Shown: positions 58,938 to 64,000 of the stretch, piece by piece
Layout of the letters: each line of letters begins with the position of its first letter
How positions within the stretch are numbered: the first letter of the stretch is position 1
Origin: Listeria cornellensis FSL F6-0969
GTDB taxonomy: Bacteria > Bacillota > Bacilli > Lactobacillales > Listeriaceae
Length of the DNA: 64,000 nt
Reading direction: 5' to 3'
Assembly: GCF_000525855.1 (NCBI RefSeq)
Contig: NZ_AODE01000006.1
Span: 1 to 64,000 of the forward strand
The notes under the pieces: generated by a model
The model's input: only the letters and a program-made list of their open reading frames with translations
What the model was told of the DNA's origin: nothing
Database searches by the model: none
Translations under genes and position numbers: made by a program

Positions 58938-59867
58938 TCATTTCACAGTCAATGCATTTGCTGTTTCTGTTGCTTGCGTCATCATTTCTTGAATCAACAC
59001 GCCTACAGGTTTGATTTCGGTAATCATGCCCGTAATTTGCCCCGCCATGACCGAACCATTTTCCGTGTCGCCCTCTTGCACCGCTTTACGCAATGAACCA
59101 AGCGTCAATTCTTCAAGGACATCGCGATCCACGTTCTCCTCCTCTAAGCGCTGATATTCTTTAATCATCTTATTCTTAATACTACGAACCGGCGCACCAT
59201 TTTTGCGGCCTGTCACGACCGTATCGCGATCTTTCGCCTTCAAACACGCTAGTTTAAAATTCTCGTGAACAGGACATTCATCGGTTGCCAGAAAGCGCGT
59301 GCCAATTTGAACACCTTGAGCTCCCAATGCAAAAGCAGCAGCAATCCCGCGTCCATCGCCAATCCCGCCGGCCGCAATGACTGGAATTGAAACAGCATCA
59401 ACCACTTGTGGCAAAAGCGCCATCGTCGTTGTTTCGCCAACATGTCCACCGGCTTCCGTGCCTTCTGCTACAACCGCATCAGCGCCGAGTTGCTCCATCT
59501 TGCGCGCAATCATCACAGACGGCACAACTGGAATCACCATAATTCCAGCTTCCTTCCAAATTGGCATATATGTTTTCGGCGTCCCAGCTCCAGTCGTCAC
59601 TACTTTTACGCCTTCTTCTATAATAACTGTCGTCAATTCCTCAATATTCGTCATCATCAGCATTAAATTGACGCCAAACGGTTTATCCGTCAACGCCTTC
59701 GTTTTCTGAATCTCCGCGCGCAATTCCTCCCCGCTCATACCTCCCGACGCGATAATTCCCAGTCCGCCAGCATTTGATACAGCAGCAACAAGCGGCGCCT
59801 TCGCGATTTGCGCCATCGCCCCTTGCATAATTGGATATTTGATGTGTAGCAATTCTGTTATTGACAT
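58938..59867 (-). CDS. FabK-like/nitronate monooxygenase flavoprotein
   Basis: 309 residues, FMN-binding TIM barrel. YPIMQGAMAQIA at the start, AGGLGIIASG, AEGTEAGGHVGE (catalytic His region) and PVIAAGGIGDGRGIAAAFALGAQGVQIGTRF (FMN phosphate site), and a C-terminal MAGQITGMITE segment. The AEGTEAGGHxG motif and C-terminus favour enoyl-ACP reductase II (FabK) over nitronate monooxygenase, but the two are hard to separate by eye. Monocistronic. Confidence 0.82.
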   Translation of the reverse strand: MSITELLHIKYPIMQGAMAQIAKAPLVAAVSNAGGLGIIASGGMSGEELRAEIQKTKALTDKPFGVNLMLMMTNIEELTTVIIEEGVKVVTTGAGTPKTYMPIWKEAGIMVIPVVPSVMIARKMEQLGADAVVAEGTEAGGHVGETTTMALLPQVVDAVSIPVIAAGGIGDGRGIAAAFALGAQGVQIGTRFLATDECPVHENFKLACLKAKDRDTVVTGRKNGAPVRSIKNKMIKEYQRLEEENVDRDVLEELTLGSLRKAVQEGDTENGSVMAGQITGMITEIKPVGVLIQEMMTQATETANALTVK

Positions 59868-59981
59868 GATTTTTTCCTCCGATACAATTTTCCATACGTT
59901 CCTTATTCCATGTATATTTTCTCACAAAGATCCCTAAAAAACAACCACTTCTCCTAAAAATGGCTATCCTTTCGCAAAAAT

Positions 59982-60854
59982 TTAAGCTTCATTCTGCGTC
60001 TGCACGGCTAGCAAAATACACCCAGTAATCCCTGCATCATCTTCCAATTTTGGCGGTACAATATATTCCTCCAAATCCGGTAACTGAATATAGCCCGCAA
60101 TCAATGTTTTTAACTTCTGACGAACAAGTGGGAAGACTTGGCGTTGCTTCATAACCCCGCCTCCAATAACAATCCGTTCTGGTGACAGAATCAAACTATA
60201 ATTCATCAAAGCTTGCGCGATATAATGCGCCTCTAAATTCCAAACTTCCTCATTTTCTGCTAGTTCCACACCTTTTTTACCCCAACGTTTTTCGATAGCA
60301 CCACCTGCTGCGAGTCCTTCCAAACAATCATCATGATACGGACAATTGCCTTGATAACGGTCATGCTTGTGCCGACGAACCATGATATGCCCCATTTCTG
60401 GATGCGAATAGCCTTCTAACATTTTGCCATTCACGACAGCTCCAGCCCCGATTCCCGTTCCAATCGTGATATACATACAGCTCGAAAGCCCTTCTGCCGC
60501 ACCAAGTGTCACCTCACCAAGCGCCGCTGCATTCACATCCGTCGTAAAGCCAATCGGTACGTCAAATGCTTTTTTCAGCGCACCGACAATATCATAATTT
60601 CGCCACGCCAATTTCGGTGTAGACGTGATATATCCATATGTAGGACTCGCTTTTCGAACATCAATCGGACCAAACGAACCCACACCAATCGCCTCCAAAT
60701 CCCCCTCATACTGCTTGAAAAATCGCTCCACAGACTTCATCGTCTCAGCCGGTTCCGTTGTTGGATAGGTTTCTCGCTTCAAAACCTTACCTGACGCATC
60801 CCCAATCGCCACAACAAACTTCGTACCGCCTGCCTCAATCGCTCCAAAAACCAT
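59982..60854 (-). CDS. ROK-family fructokinase/hexokinase
   Basis: 290 residues. ATP motif AIEAGGTKFV, catalytic Asp in TDVNAAALGE, GTGIGAG, and a structural zinc motif with His and three Cys/His (HKHDRYQGNCPYHDDC), as in fructokinases of the ScrK/GmuE type. Phosphorylates free hexose, most likely fructose. The N-terminal AGGTKF and EMGHIMV (for the HExGH region) are typical. Monocistronic. Confidence 0.87.
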   Translation of the reverse strand: MVFGAIEAGGTKFVVAIGDASGKVLKRETYPTTEPAETMKSVERFFKQYEGDLEAIGVGSFGPIDVRKASPTYGYITSTPKLAWRNYDIVGALKKAFDVPIGFTTDVNAAALGEVTLGAAEGLSSCMYITIGTGIGAGAVVNGKMLEGYSHPEMGHIMVRRHKHDRYQGNCPYHDDCLEGLAAGGAIEKRWGKKGVELAENEEVWNLEAHYIAQALMNYSLILSPERIVIGGGVMKQRQVFPLVRQKLKTLIAGYIQLPDLEEYIVPPKLEDDAGITGCILLAVQTQNEA

Positions 60855-60990
60855 TTCAATCCACTCCTCATCTATTATGTATTCGTTTTCATTCTATAAC
60901 AAAAATCGCAATCTGAAAAGCTTATTATCTAACAATTATCGAATAAGATTATATATACCTAATTTAACAGATAATTCAAGCCAAGGAAAA

Positions 60991-61533
60991 TTACTTCCTA
61001 AAAATCCAATGACACAATTGCTCATACTGCTTAAAATATGCCGGTATCTCCTCTTTTTCAAGTCCCACATACATATTCGCCACAACGCTTTCATTATACC
61101 ATTTCTGCAAATCATATCCACGCTTAAAATAGCCCCAGACCTTGTTTCCCTCTGAGCTGAGCGCATATTTAATCGACCGCAAATTATCCAATTTATCCGC
61201 GACAATAATCGCTTTCTGCTCCAATGTCCCTGTACGAACAACATCAATCGTATGACTCTTACGTTCCTCCCATGACTGCGATTTATCCTCTGTATGAGAA
61301 GCCACAAGCTCTGCCACCTCCACACCAAAAGCCGCTCGAATCTCATCCAGCGTTACCGGCGTGTCCTCCACCACATCATGCAAAAATCCAGCTGCAACAA
61401 CCTCCTCACGAAATCCCGCATCATGCAATAGTTGAGCCACATTCCGCGGATGCGAAAAATAAGGCTCTCCCGTTATTTTACGGCGCTGCATCCGATGCGC
61501 CTGTTCTGCAAAATCACTCGCTCGCTGGTACAT
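60991..61533 (-). CDS. HD-domain hydrolase (ppGpp hydrolase-like)
   Basis: 180 residues, single HD domain: Y-F-S-H-P-R-N-V (His), FLHDVVED (HD), and a later ADKLDN (Asp). This is the RelA/SpoT hydrolase-type arrangement (HD4), as in small alarmone hydrolases and related nucleotidases. No synthetase or TGS domain. Substrate is not certain. Confidence 0.82.
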   Translation of the reverse strand: MYQRASDFAEQAHRMQRRKITGEPYFSHPRNVAQLLHDAGFREEVVAAGFLHDVVEDTPVTLDEIRAAFGVEVAELVASHTEDKSQSWEERKSHTIDVVRTGTLEQKAIIVADKLDNLRSIKYALSSEGNKVWGYFKRGYDLQKWYNESVVANMYVGLEKEEIPAYFKQYEQLCHWIFRK

Positions 61534-61561
61534 AGTTTTTTATTCTCCTTCCAAAAATTAT

Positions 61562-61598
61562 ATAAAAAGGGCTTGGCAAATCACCAAAGCCCCAGTTT
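61562..61598 (-). terminator. Terminator after the carbonic anhydrase gene
   Basis: Minus strand: GGGGCTTTGG and CCAAGCCC arms around TGATTTG, followed directly by TTTTTATAT. It ends the alpha-carbonic anhydrase transcript. Confidence 0.8.
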
Positions 61599-61632
61599 GA
61601 GTGTATTTCTTTAAAAATTACAACGTCTGTCG

Positions 61633-62334
61633 TCACGCGCTGTGATGAATTTGCCTATCACCAAGCGCTTGAAGCGGTCGATTCGTGTCCTCGATAATAT
61701 CCTGGAACGCTTCAAAATCTTCTTCAGCAATGCTTGTCACGTCTCTCAGAACAATCCACGTCACACCTTCAAAAGTCGGTGGCGTCGTGAGCGATCCCTG
61801 ATACGTAAAGTATGCCCTATTTTCAGGTAAAAATCCACTAACATCTAGCAAAAGCTCTTTTTCAATGCCAAAATCAGCAAATACCTCTGGAAAAACCGAG
61901 GCTAACTCACCAAAATCGCTACCTTCCAATTCCTGCTCCATCCAAATTCCCAAAACAAGTCGTTCACCAGCTTCATTCATATGCACCAAATGCCATTCCA
62001 TCGCAAAGTAATGCTCATTCAGCGTGTGCTCACTCGGAACATGACCATGAAAAGCAATCAAATTATACCGCTGCCCACCATAAGTCAAGCCCTGTTCCTT
62101 ACTCTGCGGAAAAAGATGAACCGAATTCTCCACACGTCTCACCGTATATTTCGTTTCCTTGTAATCTAACTCGAGCGGCGGAGCCCCCTGTACTTCCATC
62201 ACTTTCTCCATATGAATATCAATTGGTGACTGATTTTTTCCTGTGTGCGCGATTTCATACTCATCGCAAATATGTCCCCAATAATGCGGTCCCTTTTCCC
62301 CTTTATAGGACCATTTCACAAGTGGCTCTGTCAT
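61633..62334 (-). CDS. Alpha-type carbonic anhydrase, no signal peptide
   Basis: 233 residues. Converts CO2 to bicarbonate. Motifs: WSYKGEKGPHYWG, QSPIDIHM, zinc ligands in FHGHVPSEHT (His-x-His) and EWHLVHMN (third His), and YFTYQGSLTTPP. Most bacterial alpha-enzymes are exported, but this one begins MTEPLVKWSYKG with no signal peptide, so it appears cytoplasmic or is exported by another route. Monocistronic. Confidence 0.9.
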   Translation of the reverse strand: MTEPLVKWSYKGEKGPHYWGHICDEYEIAHTGKNQSPIDIHMEKVMEVQGAPPLELDYKETKYTVRRVENSVHLFPQSKEQGLTYGGQRYNLIAFHGHVPSEHTLNEHYFAMEWHLVHMNEAGERLVLGIWMEQELEGSDFGELASVFPEVFADFGIEKELLLDVSGFLPENRAYFTYQGSLTTPPTFEGVTWIVLRDVTSIAEEDFEAFQDIIEDTNRPLQALGDRQIHHSA

Positions 62335-62540
62335 GTATCATTCCTCTTTTCATAAAAAATTGCGCTCTATTTCGTAATTCTTATTATGCGAATATTTCGT
62401 GAATAGTTCTTCAAGTTGTTTTTTTTATGTTCTTTTTATTATACTGAAAATCCGCCAAATTACCAGTATGTTTTCTCGAAAATGGAAAAACAATTTCACA
62501 ATACAGCAAGAATCCCGCTAAATAGCCAATCGCCACGCAG

Positions 62541-62573
62541 AAAAAGAAGACCACCAAAATCAGTAGTCTTCCT
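62541..62573 (-). terminator. Terminator after the APH-like gene
   Basis: Minus strand: AAGACTAC and GTGGTCTT arms (one wobble), then CTTTTTCTG. The stretch 62335-62540 upstream is AT-rich and holds no gene. Confidence 0.7.
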
Positions 62574-62578
62574 CCAAG

Positions 62579-63523
62579 TTATTCTATTTTAAATAATATA
62601 TCCGCAAGTTCTTCGATTGTTGCTATTTTTTCCAAATCAAATAGCTTCGGTAACTTGAAGAATACATCCATTGTATGGTGTTGAACGAGTCCATGAGCCT
62701 GCCGATATATCGCGTATACCAAGGCTTTATGCGCAAAATCAGCTGTTACAGTCCATTCACTCGCCTCTAAAAACCTCGCCAACAACTGCTTATCACAGTC
62801 AAACAAATCTAAATGCAACTTCGCAAGTTCATAATGCCGTTCTTGAAACGCCGCATCGCCCCAGTCAATAACACCGCTTAACCGTCCATTGGCTATAAAA
62901 ATATGACGCTCCATCAAATCACCATGAACGAAGGCCATATCAGGCGCCGATATAGAAGCAACATATGCCCTTATCCCTGGAATAAGATGCGTTGGAAAAG
63001 AGCTTTTCCTTGCTGCTGCAACAAGATCAAGTTCGCCCCATTGCCTCATGTCTCCCAATCCCGTTTGAGGTTCAAGCGCATGAATTTGCCCGATTTGCGC
63101 ACCTAAGTCAGTTGCAACCATCTCTCTTTGCCAAACCGTGAGCTCCGCATGCTCCCACGACTCCCCTGGCATCCGCGTTGTCACTAAATAACTCCATCTA
63201 TTCGCATATAAATTACCAGACGCCAGCAACTTAGGCACGGCTAAGACGTCACTCTGCATTAATACTTCTTGCGCAGCCTTCTCTAACTCATAGCTCGCCT
63301 GCCAATTCTGAGTATATCCAAAAAATTTAACGACCACATCACCATAAATCACCGTTGGATAAGTACCGCCAGTCCCAGCAATTGGATCAAATTCTCCAAC
63401 TAACAAATCATGTCTCCTCAGGACCTCTTGAGCGTACGGCCACCAAAATACGGCAGACTCCAACTGTTCTAAAAAAGTTTCTAATGATGTAAAATCCAGT
63501 TTTCTAATGCCTTCAATCCCCAT
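62579..63523 (-). CDS. APH-family phosphotransferase (kinase-fold)
   Basis: 314 residues. Kinase-like fold of the aminoglycoside/choline kinase type: a Lys strand (VVVKFFGYTQNW), the catalytic loop FVHGDLMERHIFI (His-Gly-Asp), and the metal site GVIDWGDAAF. Such proteins phosphorylate small molecules; resistance cannot be inferred. It follows the Eis-like gene by 16 bases on the same strand, so the two may be co-transcribed. Confidence 0.83.
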   Translation of the reverse strand: MGIEGIRKLDFTSLETFLEQLESAVFWWPYAQEVLRRHDLLVGEFDPIAGTGGTYPTVIYGDVVVKFFGYTQNWQASYELEKAAQEVLMQSDVLAVPKLLASGNLYANRWSYLVTTRMPGESWEHAELTVWQREMVATDLGAQIGQIHALEPQTGLGDMRQWGELDLVAAARKSSFPTHLIPGIRAYVASISAPDMAFVHGDLMERHIFIANGRLSGVIDWGDAAFQERHYELAKLHLDLFDCDKQLLARFLEASEWTVTADFAHKALVYAIYRQAHGLVQHHTMDVFFKLPKLFDLEKIATIEELADILFKIE

Positions 63524-63539
63524 CTGCCAAACCCCTCAC

Positions 63540-64000
63540 TCAAAAATAATCTGAAAAATACGGCGTCTCATTAGGAATCATTTTCTCCAACTGCTTCACA
63601 ACCGCATCACTCGCCATTAACCGTCCAATTTTGCGCAAATATTTCGGGCGTTTGTAGCCAAAAAACATCGTCGTTAGCGTCTGAATATCAATTTCAACCG
63701 CTTCCCCACAAGCCTCTTTAACTATCTCAAATTCGCCGTTCTCATCCCAAGTAAAAGCGAAAATCCCCTGATTCCAATCCAGTAAGTCATCCGTCACTAT
63801 GAAATGAAAATCCGCTTGCTTCTCCGCAAAAGGATACTTCTTAAAAAAGCCTTCCAAATCCACAATTCGCGCCATATAATATGGGTGAATCGTCTCCGTG
63901 ATATCACTATCCTCCATCAAAAAAGCAATCGGCGCATTCGTATACATTTTTCCTTTTACATGCGTTACCATCGAAAAATGCGCACTAATAAAGTTCCACA
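63540..64000 (-). CDS. Eis-like acetyltransferase, C-terminal part, cut by window end
   Basis: The frame is open to the right edge (before the first Met it reads WNFISAHFS), so the gene starts outside. The visible part has the C-terminal sterol-carrier-like domain of Eis-type N-acetyltransferases: YYMARIVDLEGFFKKYPF, a strand-rich middle, and TLTTMFFGYKRPKYLRKIGRL. The GNAT domains would lie upstream. Probably co-transcribed with the APH-like gene. Confidence 0.78.
   Translation of the reverse strand, partial: WNFISAHFSMVTHVKGKMYTNAPIAFLMEDSDITETIHPYYMARIVDLEGFFKKYPFAEKQADFHFIVTDDLLDWNQGIFAFTWDENGEFEIVKEACGEAVEIDIQTLTTMFFGYKRPKYLRKIGRLMASDAVVKQLEKMIPNETPYFSDYF

Noticed and set aside
1-64000. 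CRISPR array, rRNA genes, integrated prophage or replication origin
   Set aside because: No regularly spaced repeats, no rRNA-like sequence, no phage structural genes and no DnaA-box cluster were seen.

Overview
The window reads as a chromosomal segment of a low-GC Gram-positive bacterium, most likely a Listeria or close relative (Listeriaceae). Three things point there. The type VII secretion locus has the Listeria order esxA-esaA-essA-esaB-essB-essC followed by small ESX genes. The glmM-cdaR-cdaA cluster lies near a malP-DUF1189-malG-malF-malE-amylase-LacI-kimA run. A six-gene tRNA array (Glu-Val-Thr-Tyr-Gln-Lys) has Bacillus/Listeria character. Species cannot be named from the sequence alone.

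Layout. 0-6.4 kb is an accessory island beside a truncated IS: a 4-TM DUF443-type immunity protein, the broken C-terminus of a glycine-rich toxin, an IS remnant, and a row of orphan immunity-type genes (two Imm6, an EsaG/YezG homologue, DUF2185, a GAD-like DUF1851 gene with a nonsense codon) mixed with unknowns. 6.4-20.7 kb is the type VII system, all on the minus strand: two esxA copies encoding the same protein, the core machine, small ESX proteins, and a 601-residue effector whose C-terminal domain looks like a DddA/SCP1.201-type deaminase. 21-22.9 kb holds a decayed GNAT gene, a Crp/Fnr regulator and a membrane-anchored thioredoxin-like protein. 22.9-26.7 kb is glmM-cdaR-cdaA (cell-wall precursor and c-di-AMP synthesis). 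26.7-32.9 kb has two tiny membrane proteins and a galactitol-type PTS operon with a PfkB kinase, a FucA/AraD-type aldolase and a PRD activator. 33-43 kb is the maltose/maltodextrin regulon with a LacI regulator and clear operator/cre sites. 43-46.7 kb has a small membrane protein, an arginase-fold protein with altered metal ligands, and a KimA-type potassium transporter. 47.0-47.7 kb is the tRNA array. 47.7-55.5 kb has a GntR/DUF1648 pair, an AI-2E-family permease, an ABC-plus-two-component module and an esterase. 55.6-58.4 kb is argGH behind ARG-box-like sites. The rest is metabolic: VOC protein, FabK-like flavoprotein, ROK kinase, HD hydrolase, alpha-carbonic anhydrase, APH-fold kinase and an Eis-like acetyltransferase cut by the window end.

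Data quality matters here. At least fourteen reading-frame breaks fall in homopolymer runs, mostly one extra base in A/T runs of 6-9, and they hit essC (twice), essB, malP (twice), malF, malE, malR, kimA, argG and others that otherwise look well conserved. This pattern looks like sequencing or assembly error rather than mass decay, so those genes are given as single frameshifted features that are probably intact in the cell. The DUF1851 nonsense codon, the GNAT remnant and the toxin and IS remnants do not fit that explanation and look like real decay.
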